DNA from: Gammaproteobacteria bacterium
GTDB taxonomy: Bacteria > Pseudomonadota > Gammaproteobacteria > Enterobacterales > Kangiellaceae
NCBI GenBank assembly: GCA_029880585.1
Contig: JAOUOC010000007.1
Span: forward strand, 1 to 35,680
DNA: 35,680 nt
Direction: 5' to 3'
Shown: positions 18,773-27,795 of the stretch, in pieces
How the letters are laid out: each line of letters opens with the position of its first letter
Numbering within the stretch: position 1 is the first letter of the stretch
Made by a program: the position numbers and the translations under genes
Notes under the pieces: generated by a model
What the model was told of the DNA's origin: nothing
Databases searched by the model: none
What the model saw: the letters and a program-made list of their open reading frames with translations, nothing else

Positions 18773-19336
18773 TTACCTCGATATATCAATTTTGGGTAAA
18801 TCCAGTCCCTTCTGATTTTTAATTTCATCTTCGGTGCAGCCGACCAATTCGTGAGGAAACACCAGCCATTCATCGGTTTCTTCAAGATAAAAATCAGGCT
18901 GGATGTTAGTCACATTATTGTTTGGCTTGTAATAAACTGTCGCAACTTTGATGGTTGAAGGTGTATTTTTACGGCATTTTATTTTTATCTTCTTCAACAA
19001 GGCATCAATAGAACGGCCACTATCAAACACGTCATCTACAATCAACAAATTATCTTCTGACTCAATGTTATCAATAATATATTCAAGGCCGTGAACTTTT
19101 ACCTTCTTTTGTTGCTGCATACCTATGTAGCTACTGGTTCGTATGGCAATGTGATCGGTTTTGACACCGTAATATTCCATAATTTCCTGTACTGCAATTC
19201 CTGTTGGGGTTCCACCGCGCCAAATGCCTACAATAAACTCCGGTTTAAAACCGCTTTTTAAAATATGGATGCCAAGTTCAAAAGATTTATTCAACAAATC
19301 CTCGGCACTGATAAAAACTTTATCCATTACTTCCAA
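18773..19336 (-). CDS. Purine (hypoxanthine-type) phosphoribosyltransferase; start possibly 19327
   Basis: PRPP-binding motif LLIVDDVFDSGRS; N-terminal 'GIWRGGTPTGIAVQEIMEYYG'. Confidence 0.85.
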   Translation of the reverse strand: MEVMDKVFISAEDLLNKSFELGIHILKSGFKPEFIVGIWRGGTPTGIAVQEIMEYYGVKTDHIAIRTSSYIGMQQQKKVKVHGLEYIIDNIESEDNLLIVDDVFDSGRSIDALLKKIKIKCRKNTPSTIKVATVYYKPNNNVTNIQPDFYLEETDEWLVFPHELVGCTEDEIKNQKGLDLPKIDISR

Positions 19337-19382
19337 CCTTCTAATAAACTACTTTTCAAAAACTTTATTAATAACTTCCAAT

Positions 19383-20009
19383 TTATTTGGTACCAAATAT
19401 TTTGTCGCCAGCATCCCCAAGCCCGGGAATGATGTAACCGTCTTCATTAAGATGATCATCAATACTGGCTGTATAAATCTCAATCTCCGGATGTTTGCTG
19501 ATAATGAATTCCAACCCTTCAGGTGCTGAAACCAGAACCAGACAACGTATGTCCTTACATCCTGCTTGCTTTAACAATTCAATAGTTGCATTCATTGAAC
19601 CACCAGTAGCCAGCATAGGATCGATAATCAGGGCAATTCGCTGATCGATGTTGTAGGCCAATTTTTCGAAGTAAGACACAGGTTGCAGTGTCTCTTCATC
19701 ACGATATAAACCTACCACACTAATTTTGGCACTTGGCATCATCTGCAAAACACCATCAAGCATACCGATACCAGCTCTTAAAATAGGCACTACTGTGGCT
19801 TTTTTGCCTTTGATCTGTTGTCCCGTAATCTCACCATTCCAACCTTCAAAACTGTAATTTTCCAACTGAAGATCCTTGGTTGCCTCATAGGTAATCAGAC
19901 TGGCAACCTCTGAAGCCAATTGTCTGAAACTGCTGGTGCTTTGATCTTTTTGTCGCATCAAACTTAACTTATGTTTGACCAGCGGATGCATAATCTCATG
20001 AACTGCCAT
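19383..20009 (-). CDS. upp: Uracil phosphoribosyltransferase
   Basis: 208 aa; [40 protein letters not shown] ... [21 protein letters not shown] ... [14 protein letters not shown], canonical Upp. Confidence 0.97.
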   Translation of the reverse strand: MAVHEIMHPLVKHKLSLMRQKDQSTSSFRQLASEVASLITYEATKDLQLENYSFEGWNGEITGQQIKGKKATVVPILRAGIGMLDGVLQMMPSAKISVVGLYRDEETLQPVSYFEKLAYNIDQRIALIIDPMLATGGSMNATIELLKQAGCKDIRCLVLVSAPEGLEFIISKHPEIEIYTASIDDHLNEDGYIIPGLGDAGDKIFGTK

Positions 20010-20049
20010 ATTTCACCTTTGTTACTTAACTCCCATTTAAAATACCTTT

Positions 20050-22443
20050 TTAATCACCATAAGGTATCCAGACATTTTTCACCTCACAGGCTTCGCGTAA
20101 AAACTGCCTTTCCTTTCCTGTTCGATACCAGTCAAATGCTTTACCATAATTCACCCAGGTACGCTTAAGATTGGTTGCAGAGGCCATCTCAACCATTTTG
20201 CAACCTTCAATACTACCGTGATACCAAACACCTTCCACCTGTTGGTGCTCTGACAAAACTTTCATCAATGAATCTTTATCTCCGGTGATGATGTTAACAA
20301 CACCAGCAGGCATATCAGAAGTTTCCAGAATCTGATAAAAGTCAGTTGCCAGCAGAGGTGCTGACTCAGATGGAATGATAACAACTCGATTCCCCATAGC
20401 GATGGCAGCTGATAACAGAGAGACAAAGGCAAGCAAAGGTGTATCATCAGGGCAACCAATTGCCATAACGCCAATCGCTTCATTCATTGCTAACGTGACA
20501 CCATGCATAGGTGGCTGATGAACCGCACTGTCGTATTTATCTGCCCAGGCAGCATAGGTGAATATCTGTGAGATTGCCGCATCAAATTCGGTTTCTGCCT
20601 GTTTTTGTGTATAGCCAGCTACCTGCTTCAATCGTTCACAAAATTCGCCTCGTCGATAGGCAAGATTCTCAGCCATAAAATAAAGAATTTGGGCACGGAA
20701 ATGGCCGTTAGATTGACTCCAGCTTCCGGCTTTAAAGGCGGCTTCTACTGCATTTCTGACATCCTTACGATTACCTTCGCTGATTCTGCCACAGTCTGTA
20801 CCTGTAGGAGAATGCACCACGAGCGAGTACCCACCGTCAGGGCGTACCTGCTTGCCATTTATATAAAGTTTTGCAGTTTGATCAATTGCAGGAAAATCAC
20901 CCTTGTCAGTTGTGTTTTTTATAGTTGATTTTGCCCCTTTATTCGCTTCTTTTTTGGATTTGCCCTCGAGATAAATCGGATTGGCAGGCTTCATATATTC
21001 ATGCATTCCTTCCATTCCGCCTTCCCGACCAACACCTGATTCTCTGTAACCACCAAAACCACAGGATGCATCAAACTGATTGGTGGTGTTAATCCAAACG
21101 ACACCAGCCTTTATTTGTGGTGCGACATCCAAAGCTCGGTTAATATTTTCTGACCAGACACTGGAAGCGAGTCCGTAACGGGTGTTGTTGGCAAGAGTAA
21201 TAGCCTCAGATTGCTCTCTGAAACTCATCACACTGAGAACCGGACCAAAAATTTCAACATTAGCAGCAACATTGCTGGTTTCTACATCTGTCAAAAGTGT
21301 TGGTAGACAGAAGCAACCATCTTTGGGAGAAGACAGCTTGGGTTGCCATTTGGTTGCTCCCTCAGCCACACTTTGTTCAACAATAGATAATATTCTTTGC
21401 TGTTGTGATGGATCGACTATCGCGCCAATATCGGTATTTTTATCCAGAGGATCGCCAACAATCAGTTTTTTCATTCTGGCTTTCAGTTTTTCAACAAACT
21501 TCTCTTCTACTGTCTCCTGAACCAACAATCTGGAACCAGCACAACAAACCTGCCCCTGATTAAACCAGATGGCATCTACAATACCTTCTACAGCGCTATC
21601 CAGATCGGCATCATCAAAGACAATAAAAGGAGATTTACCGCCTAACTCAAGGGTGATTTTTTTGCCTGTTCCTGCAGTTTTTTCACGGATAATTTTGCCA
21701 ACTTCAGTTGAACCGGTAAAAGCGATTTTGTCTATATTTTCATGGGTCACAATAGCATTACCAACAACGCCATCACCAGTAACTACGTTCACTACACCTT
21801 TGGGTAAACCGACTTCCTCAAAAACTTCTGCCAACATCAAAGCACTTAAACTGGTGTATTCTGCAGGCTTTATCACCACACAGTTACCGGCTGCAATGGC
21901 GGGCGCAATTTTCCATGCTGCCATCAACAATGGAAAGTTCCACGGAATGATCTGACCTACCACACCCAATGGAACAAAATCAGATAGCTCACTATCCATT
22001 AACTGTGCCCAGCCAGCATGATGATAAAAATGCCTGACCACTAATGGAATATCAATATCTCTGGATTCACGAATTGGTTTACCATTGTCCATAGATTCAA
22101 TTACGGCAAATTCTCTGGAACGTTTTTGAATAAGACGTGCAATAGCGTAAAGATACTTGGCTCTGCCATGTCCACCTAGCTTTTGCCATTCAGGTTGTGC
22201 AGCTCTTGCTGACTGAATTGCCAGTTCTATACTCTCATCACTTGCTTGAGAAATTTTTGCCAGCAATTTACCATTGGATGGATTTTTTGATTCAAAAAAC
22301 TGACCTTTGTTTTGCTGATACCATTGACCATTGATATACATACCAAAACCTTTTTTATGGTCTTCAAGCCATTGATCAATCTTGTCATGACCTTCCGGTG
22401 CTGGTCCGTAACTCATCTTTTTAAATATGTCCGAAATTTTCAT
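20050..22443 (-). CDS. ALDH16-like aldehyde dehydrogenase: active ALDH domain fused to a degenerate ALDH domain
   Basis: 797 aa; domain 1 has FTGSTEVGK, LELGGKSPFIVF and catalytic GQVCCAGSRLL; domain 2 ('VMAIGCPDDTPLLAFVSLLSAAIAMGNRVVIIPSE...') lacks the Cys and Glu motifs. Confidence 0.9.
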   Translation of the reverse strand: MKISDIFKKMSYGPAPEGHDKIDQWLEDHKKGFGMYINGQWYQQNKGQFFESKNPSNGKLLAKISQASDESIELAIQSARAAQPEWQKLGGHGRAKYLYAIARLIQKRSREFAVIESMDNGKPIRESRDIDIPLVVRHFYHHAGWAQLMDSELSDFVPLGVVGQIIPWNFPLLMAAWKIAPAIAAGNCVVIKPAEYTSLSALMLAEVFEEVGLPKGVVNVVTGDGVVGNAIVTHENIDKIAFTGSTEVGKIIREKTAGTGKKITLELGGKSPFIVFDDADLDSAVEGIVDAIWFNQGQVCCAGSRLLVQETVEEKFVEKLKARMKKLIVGDPLDKNTDIGAIVDPSQQQRILSIVEQSVAEGATKWQPKLSSPKDGCFCLPTLLTDVETSNVAANVEIFGPVLSVMSFREQSEAITLANNTRYGLASSVWSENINRALDVAPQIKAGVVWINTTNQFDASCGFGGYRESGVGREGGMEGMHEYMKPANPIYLEGKSKKEANKGAKSTIKNTTDKGDFPAIDQTAKLYINGKQVRPDGGYSLVVHSPTGTDCGRISEGNRKDVRNAVEAAFKAGSWSQSNGHFRAQILYFMAENLAYRRGEFCERLKQVAGYTQKQAETEFDAAISQIFTYAAWADKYDSAVHQPPMHGVTLAMNEAIGVMAIGCPDDTPLLAFVSLLSAAIAMGNRVVIIPSESAPLLATDFYQILETSDMPAGVVNIITGDKDSLMKVLSEHQQVEGVWYHGSIEGCKMVEMASATNLKRTWVNYGKAFDWYRTGKERQFLREACEVKNVWIPYGD

Positions 22444-22481
22444 AGTCTGTTCGCTTTTGTTTTGATTACAGATTCAAATTG

Positions 22482-23471
22482 TTAACTTATGGGATGACGA
22501 TGGAACGCAGAGTATCGTCCGGTAACATGATGCTCCAATTGACGCTCAATATCAGCTAACAAGCTGGATGCACCAAAACGAAACATTTCAGGATTTAACC
22601 AATAATCTCCAAGCTCTTCTTTCATCAACACCAGATAATTAATCGCATCTTTTGCCGTACTAATTCCACCTGCAGGCTTAAACCCAACACGATAGCCTGT
22701 TAGCACCTGATAATGCCTGATCATTCTGGTCATCACCAGACTAACTGCCAAATTAGCATTGGTTGATTCCATACCTGTAGAGGTTTTTATAAAATCACTA
22801 CCAGCCATCATGGCAACCATTGAAGCTCTTGCTACATTATTCAAAGTACTCAACTCACCAGTCGAAATAATGGTTTTCATGTGAACATCTGAACCGCAAG
22901 CTTTTTTGAAAGCTTTTATTTCATCATAAAGCTGCTGCCATTTTCCGTTTAATACCAGACCGCGTGTGATTACAATATCAATCTCTTTGGCGCCTGCCGC
23001 AACCGAATGTTTGATCTCTTCCAGACGTGTCGCAAAAGAGGAAAGCCCAGCCGGGAATCCTGTGGAAACTGCAGCAACAGGAATATCAGTTCCTTCAAGT
23101 GCTTTGACGGCAACAGGAACCATTTCGTGATAAACACAAACAGCACCAGTTGTGATATTCAAGTCTTCAACTTCAAGTGCCTTTTGTAGTTCCAGACTAA
23201 TGGGATTTTTAGCCTTCGCGCACAACCGCTTCACCTTGCCAGGGGTATCCTGACCAGATAAAGTTGTTAAATCAATACATGAAACTGCTTTGAGTAGCCA
23301 GGCTGCTTGCCAGGCTTTTTTCAATGAACGTCTTTTCGTCAGGGTGTTTACCCGACGTTGAATAGCACTGAAATTAACACGAATATCATCAACCCATTGC
23401 ATTTTTAATTCAACACCCGGGTTATGTACACCGTGAAATGATTTCACCACTGAACTGTCTTGTGCATCCAT
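22482..23471 (-). CDS. deoC: Deoxyribose-phosphate aldolase
   Basis: 329 aa; 'IDLTTLSGQDT', 'VAAVSTGFPAG', 'EIDIVITRGLVLNGKW', 'MKTIISTGEL', 'FIKTSTG', 'RVGFKPAGGI', DERA motifs including the Schiff-base Lys region. Confidence 0.95.
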   Translation of the reverse strand: MDAQDSSVVKSFHGVHNPGVELKMQWVDDIRVNFSAIQRRVNTLTKRRSLKKAWQAAWLLKAVSCIDLTTLSGQDTPGKVKRLCAKAKNPISLELQKALEVEDLNITTGAVCVYHEMVPVAVKALEGTDIPVAAVSTGFPAGLSSFATRLEEIKHSVAAGAKEIDIVITRGLVLNGKWQQLYDEIKAFKKACGSDVHMKTIISTGELSTLNNVARASMVAMMAGSDFIKTSTGMESTNANLAVSLVMTRMIRHYQVLTGYRVGFKPAGGISTAKDAINYLVLMKEELGDYWLNPEMFRFGASSLLADIERQLEHHVTGRYSAFHRHPIS

Positions 23472-23510
23472 AATTAAAGCTTACCTTTTCTATCTATTTG
23501 TTAAAACTTT

Positions 23511-24866
23511 TTACGCTGTAATTCTTTTTAAAATAACCGAATTTCCGACTGTTATACTTTCTGAATCTTTTGTCGAATTCTCAGCTATATCTTCAAATTT
23601 ATAAGCCGATAAAATTCTTTTGGTTACCGAATCAATCTTCGACTCATCGTTGATATGCAACATTAGTAAAGGTTCTTGATCATCAACTTTATCACCAATT
23701 CCTTTTATCTGTGAAAATCCTACAGCATGATCAATACGATCGGTTACCAATCTTCTTCCACCACCAATTTCTACAATTGCATTGCCTAATGCTCTGACAT
23801 CAATCGATTTAACTCTACCATTTTGAATATTTTCTGCATAAACGGGGATTATTGTGCCAGCTTGTTCCAAATATTTTGCAGTACTGGATAACAGATCAGA
23901 AGGACCACCCAAAGCAACCACCATTTCTTCAAACTTCTCAGCGGCCAGACCTGAATCTAAAACCTGATTGATTTTTATTTTTGCCTGTTTGGAATCTCCT
24001 TCCAACCCGCTGGAAACTAATAGCTCGGCTACCAACTCGACAACAACCTGATGTAATCTGGCTTCTCTTTGTTTGCCAGTTAAATAATCTATGCTTTCAT
24101 GAACTTCCAGAGCATTTCCCGCAGTAAAACCCAAAACCTGAGACATATCAGTAATCAGTGCAGTTGTTTTTAACCCCAAACCTTCACCAACCTCAGCGAT
24201 ATTCCTTGCCAAATCTTCTGCCATTTGTTGACTGGCGGCAAATGCACCACTGCCTGTTTTAACATCCATCACCAATGCATCAAGCCCTGCTGCCAACTTT
24301 TTGGATAATATCGAGGCGGTAATTAATGGTATGGACTCTACCGTCGAAGTTACATCCCGAATGGAATACAGTCGTTTATCTGCTGGTGCCAATTCAGCTG
24401 TCTGTCCAACTATTGCACAACCGCATTGAGAGACAACTTTTTGTAATTGGCTAATATCGGGGGTGGCATTGTAGCCGGGAATGCTTTCCATTTTATCCAA
24501 CGTTCCACCCGTATGACCTAGCCCTCTTCCTGAAATCATTGGTACATAAGCACCACATGCAGCCAAAATCGAGGCAAGCATCAAACTGACCTTATCACCA
24601 ACACCACCTGTTGAATGCTTGTCTACCACAGGTCCTGAAAAGTTATAACCTGACCAATCCAGAGTTGAACCAGAATGTTGTATTCCGCTGGTCAGTGCTA
24701 CACCTTCTTCACGAGTCATACCCTGAAAAAAGACAGCCATGGCAAAAGCAGCTACCTGACTATCAGAAATAGACTGATCGACCAATCCATCAACAAAAAA
24801 TTGGATTTCTTTTGCGGTAAGAATACTACCATCTCGCTTTGCACGAATTAATTCTTGAGCCAACAT
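23511..24866 (-). CDS. deoA: Thymidine phosphorylase
   Basis: 451 aa; 'VDKHSTGGVGDKVSLMLASILAACGAYVPMISGRGLGHTGGTLDKMESIPGYN', pyrimidine phosphorylase signature. Confidence 0.97.
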   Translation of the reverse strand: MLAQELIRAKRDGSILTAKEIQFFVDGLVDQSISDSQVAAFAMAVFFQGMTREEGVALTSGIQHSGSTLDWSGYNFSGPVVDKHSTGGVGDKVSLMLASILAACGAYVPMISGRGLGHTGGTLDKMESIPGYNATPDISQLQKVVSQCGCAIVGQTAELAPADKRLYSIRDVTSTVESIPLITASILSKKLAAGLDALVMDVKTGSGAFAASQQMAEDLARNIAEVGEGLGLKTTALITDMSQVLGFTAGNALEVHESIDYLTGKQREARLHQVVVELVAELLVSSGLEGDSKQAKIKINQVLDSGLAAEKFEEMVVALGGPSDLLSSTAKYLEQAGTIIPVYAENIQNGRVKSIDVRALGNAIVEIGGGRRLVTDRIDHAVGFSQIKGIGDKVDDQEPLLMLHINDESKIDSVTKRILSAYKFEDIAENSTKDSESITVGNSVILKRITA

Positions 24867-24880
24867 AAATTTCAGTCACC

Positions 24881-24946
24881 TGATAATCATTACTACCTGA
24901 TAGTCGTTACTGCCGACTATCATTTCTACCTATAATCATTTCTACC
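24881..24946. repeat. Four tandem imperfect 16-17 bp repeats in the predicted deoA leader, with an internal 7-bp inverted repeat
   Basis: tgataatcattactacc / tgatagtcgttactgcc / gactatcatttctacc / tataatcatttctacc; the centre includes gatagtc-gttactgcc-gactatc. Confidence 0.85.
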
Positions 24947-25070
24947 TAACTTTAACAAACAAATTTGCCGGTTAGAATTTTCCTGACAGAATCTTAAAAA
25001 TCAGGTTCACTATACAGCGCAACCACTTGTTATATTTGGTAATTTCTAGATTGCTTAACATAGACGCGCT

Positions 25071-25100
25071 ATGATAAATCAATCTTAACCATTTGGTCAA
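25071..25100 (-). promoter_or_regulatory. Predicted sigma70 promoter of the deoA operon (TTGACC-N18-TATCAT, minus strand)
   Basis: Minus strand TTGACC aaatggttaagattgatt TATCAT; -35 and -10 each match consensus 5/6. Confidence 0.5.
25085..25100. promoter_or_regulatory. RutR-box-like operator
   Basis: Minus strand TTGACCAAATGGTTAA versus E. coli RutR consensus TTGACCAnnTGGTCAA: 13 of 14 specified positions. Overlaps the predicted -35. Confidence 0.6.
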
Positions 25101-25227
25101 CTTTGTCAAAACAATATAATCGTCGATATCAGTTCAAATTTTGGTAACTCTATGTTACTTAACTATTGTCTTCGTTTCTCTGTCTCCTTAAAATGACTAA
25201 AATCAAATTGTAAATAAGGAATGGTTT

Positions 25228-26118
25228 ATGAAATTTAATATTACTCAAAAAATTATCAGATTCTTTTTAACCTTGTGTTTTGGACTCACAGCTTCCTCAT
25301 CTGTGCTTGCAGACAATGGAAAACCTGATTTTTGGAAAGTTGAAAATAATGATGTGACTGCTTATATCTTTGGCTCTATTCACATGGGTAATGAGGCCAT
25401 GTATCCACTCCCTCAGGAAATCCAAAATGCTTATCATGCTTCAAAAGCATTGGTTGTTGAAGTTAATCTGACGCCTCAAGTTCAGGCTGAAATGATGGGG
25501 TTAATTCAGAAATACGGTATGGATATGCAAGTTTCTATGGATAAAAGATTAAGCGCTGAAGGATTTGCTGTTTTCCAAAAAGCTTGCAAGGAAAAACAGT
25601 TACCATGTCATATATTCAACATATCTAAACCCTGGCTTGCTAGTCAACAAATATCAGTAATGGATATGCAATTGTTGGGGTATAAAGAAGAGCTGGGGAT
25701 AGATCGGTACTTTCTTTCCATGGCTCAAAAAACAACAAAAGAAATTATTAGTCTGGAAACAGCGGAAGACCAATTACAAATTATGGATGGATTTAGCGAA
25801 CAACAACAAGAAATGATGTTAATGAATGCAATCAAGGCAAAACCTGAAGACTACAAAGCGCTATTTGATGCCTGGCAAAATGGTGATGATAATGCAATGA
25901 TATCAACATTTAAAAAAGATCTGGAACAGCCTGGTGCAAAGGAAATGTATCTAAAGCTTTTTGATGAACGTAATGTAAAAATGGCGGACAAGATAGCCAA
26001 ATTGATCAATAGCAAAAAGCCAGTTTTTGTTGTGGTTGGTGCGGGTCATGTTGTTGGTGAGAATGGTTTGGTGAATTTGCTTAAAGAGAAAGGGTTTAAA
26101 CTGACGCAGCTTCAGTAA
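25228..26118 (+). CDS. TraB/GumN family protein (exported)
   Basis: 296 aa; signal peptide; 'AYIFGSIHMGNEAMYPLPQEI' and 'PVFVVVGAGHVVGENGLVNLLKEKGFKL', TraB/GumN signatures. Confidence 0.9.
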   Translation: MKFNITQKIIRFFLTLCFGLTASSSVLADNGKPDFWKVENNDVTAYIFGSIHMGNEAMYPLPQEIQNAYHASKALVVEVNLTPQVQAEMMGLIQKYGMDMQVSMDKRLSAEGFAVFQKACKEKQLPCHIFNISKPWLASQQISVMDMQLLGYKEELGIDRYFLSMAQKTTKEIISLETAEDQLQIMDGFSEQQQEMMLMNAIKAKPEDYKALFDAWQNGDDNAMISTFKKDLEQPGAKEMYLKLFDERNVKMADKIAKLINSKKPVFVVVGAGHVVGENGLVNLLKEKGFKLTQLQ

Positions 26119-26140
26119 TTCTTTGCTGTGTATAATATTA

Positions 26141-26170
26141 GGCGGATTAACTAAAGTCTATCCGCCCCTT
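26141..26170 (+). terminator. Putative intrinsic terminator of the TraB-like gene, overlapping the 3' end of vapC
   Basis: GGCGGAT-taactaaagtct-ATCCGCC followed by cctttt on the + strand. Confidence 0.55.
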
Positions 26171-26591
26171 TTAGTTCCCAAGGGTCTAATAACTGAACGC
26201 CACTTTGCTGCATATCTTTTGTATTACGAGTTACAACGACCAAATCATACGCCAATCCTGAAGCTGCAATCAATCCATCAATTGCTGGCATAGGTTTGCC
26301 GGTCTGCTCAGCAGAACCTTGAATACGTCCCCACTGGATAGCAATATCCAAATCAAGTGGAATAATTCGCCCTTCAAATCTATTCTTTAAATCTTCTTCA
26401 ACCCACAATTTAATTTTTTCTTTACGATTTTCATCTGAAACCTTCTCAATTCCTTTTTCAATTTCACCAAAGGTCAAAACACTTACATACAGCTCGTATT
26501 CTTCTTGAGACTCTATCCATTTTGTCAAATTTTGATTGGGTTTTGGTTTGAATAATTCTGAAATAACACAAGTATCTAGCAGATAACTCAT
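26151..26591 (-). CDS. VapC-type PIN-domain toxin (module 1)
   Basis: 146 aa; 'YLLDTCVISELFKP', 'LTFGEIEKGIEKV', 'MPAIDGLIAASGLAYDLVVVTRNTKDMQ', PIN acidic residues present. Confidence 0.92.
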   Translation of the reverse strand: MSYLLDTCVISELFKPKPNQNLTKWIESQEEYELYVSVLTFGEIEKGIEKVSDENRKEKIKLWVEEDLKNRFEGRIIPLDLDIAIQWGRIQGSAEQTGKPMPAIDGLIAASGLAYDLVVVTRNTKDMQQSGVQLLDPWELKGADRL

Positions 26592-26842
26592 AATTCAATA
26601 TCTCTTGGTAAATCTTTGTTTCTTGAAATATCTAATGAAATATCTTTAAGCGGAGATGAATTAAAAAAACTGATCAGGTCAATTTCAGGTTTGGTTATTT
26701 TTTTGTAATCATCATAAGACATAATGACAACGGCTTTTTGCCCATGTCTGGTAACAAATTGAGGCTCATGACACATGGCTTGTTCAACCACCTGACTGAA
26801 TTTTCCTTTTGCATCCTGAAGCTGCCAAATACTCTTTTTCAT
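26588..26842 (-). CDS. Phd/YefM-family antitoxin (module 1)
   Basis: 84 aa; 'WQLQDAKGKFSQVVEQAMCHEPQFVTRHGQKAVVIMSYDDYKKI'; 4-bp overlap with vapC. Confidence 0.92.
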   Translation of the reverse strand: MKKSIWQLQDAKGKFSQVVEQAMCHEPQFVTRHGQKAVVIMSYDDYKKITKPEIDLISFFNSSPLKDISLDISRNKDLPRDIEL

Positions 26843-26857
26843 ATTAACACCAAATCA

Positions 26858-26903
26858 CAGACTAGTCTGACTAGATAGTAAAATTTAAAACTTATATTGT
26901 CAA
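26858..26903 (-). promoter_or_regulatory. Toxin-antitoxin module 1 promoter/operator: TTGACA-N17-TACTAT plus palindrome CAGACTAGTCTG
   Basis: Perfect 12-bp palindrome at 26858..26869 between start codon and -10; overlapping CTAGT-ctg-ACTAG; -10 at 26875..26880, -35 at 26898..26903. Confidence 0.55.
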
Positions 26904-26930
26904 TGACAAAAAATTTTTTCTATCAGCTCT

Positions 26931-27584
26931 CTATACTCTATTATCTATTTCTAACGTAATTCTCGGCATATAGATATAGACCAACATCGCAATAATTGAC
27001 CCCAACCATGCCAACGCCATATCCTTGTGTGCATCCCAAACATCCCCCTGAGTTCCCAGATAGGCAATACCCAAATCACCACCAAAAAATTCTGCTGCAG
27101 CCCATTCAATTAATTCAAATAACATAGAGGTTGACATCACCACATTCACTGCATAAAAGTAACACCAGACATCAGTTGCTCGCGATTTTTGTGAAAAAAC
27201 TTCAAACAAGGGGACAAATAAAAGCAAACCATAAACAAAGTGTATTAAACGGTCAAAATGATTTCTTTCGAAGCCCAACATATCATTCAAAGACTGTCCA
27301 AAGATTGCTGTTGTCCATTCATTATAAGGAACTTCAGCATAAGTATAGTGCGCACCGACTTCATGCAAAGTCAGAAAAATGAACATCATGATATAAGAAG
27401 CATTGGAGAATTTAACATGCTTTCTTAGCCAAACCATCAGCCCCAGATAAATAACCACCAAAACATTTTCCAACATCCAATCATCACGAAATAGTGGGTT
27501 AATTGCCAAAAGAATCCATTCGATGGAGAAAATAATAGCAAGTATTTTGACGAGTTTATCTTGATTGATTTTATTCACAAACAA
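26931..27584 (-). CDS. DUF2238 / YjdF-like integral membrane protein
   Basis: 217 aa polytopic; 'HEVGAHYTYAEVPYNEW', 'RNHFDRLIHFVYGLLL', 'ELIEWAAAEFFGGDLGIAYLGTQGDVWDAHKDMALAWLGS', typical of DUF2238. Confidence 0.88.
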   Translation of the reverse strand: MFVNKINQDKLVKILAIIFSIEWILLAINPLFRDDWMLENVLVVIYLGLMVWLRKHVKFSNASYIMMFIFLTLHEVGAHYTYAEVPYNEWTTAIFGQSLNDMLGFERNHFDRLIHFVYGLLLFVPLFEVFSQKSRATDVWCYFYAVNVVMSTSMLFELIEWAAAEFFGGDLGIAYLGTQGDVWDAHKDMALAWLGSIIAMLVYIYMPRITLEIDNRV

Positions 27585-27795
27585 CTCCTTGTTAATTTCC
27601 TTTAACCTTAAAAGCCTGAAATGTTTTTACTACATTAATAACAATGTTGTGAAATTTGAAAGTTAAACCTCACAAAAAGTTCATTTTTAGTGCGACTTGA
27701 TTGAAATAATTAACATGAAATTAATCTCTCATATAAGATACGAAGAGAGTTCCCACATTCACGGGAATACCAATTTATTGCAACAATAACCTTTA

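Noticed and set aside
24881-24946. Possible mini CRISPR array
   Set aside because: Units are contiguous 16-17 bp degenerate repeats with no spacers, and no cas genes are present in the window.
27750-27767. TTCCC-acattcac-GGGAA inverted repeat in the DUF2238/YbjQ intergenic region
   Set aside because: Short arms and no T-tract; possible chance repeat, insufficient to call a terminator or operator.
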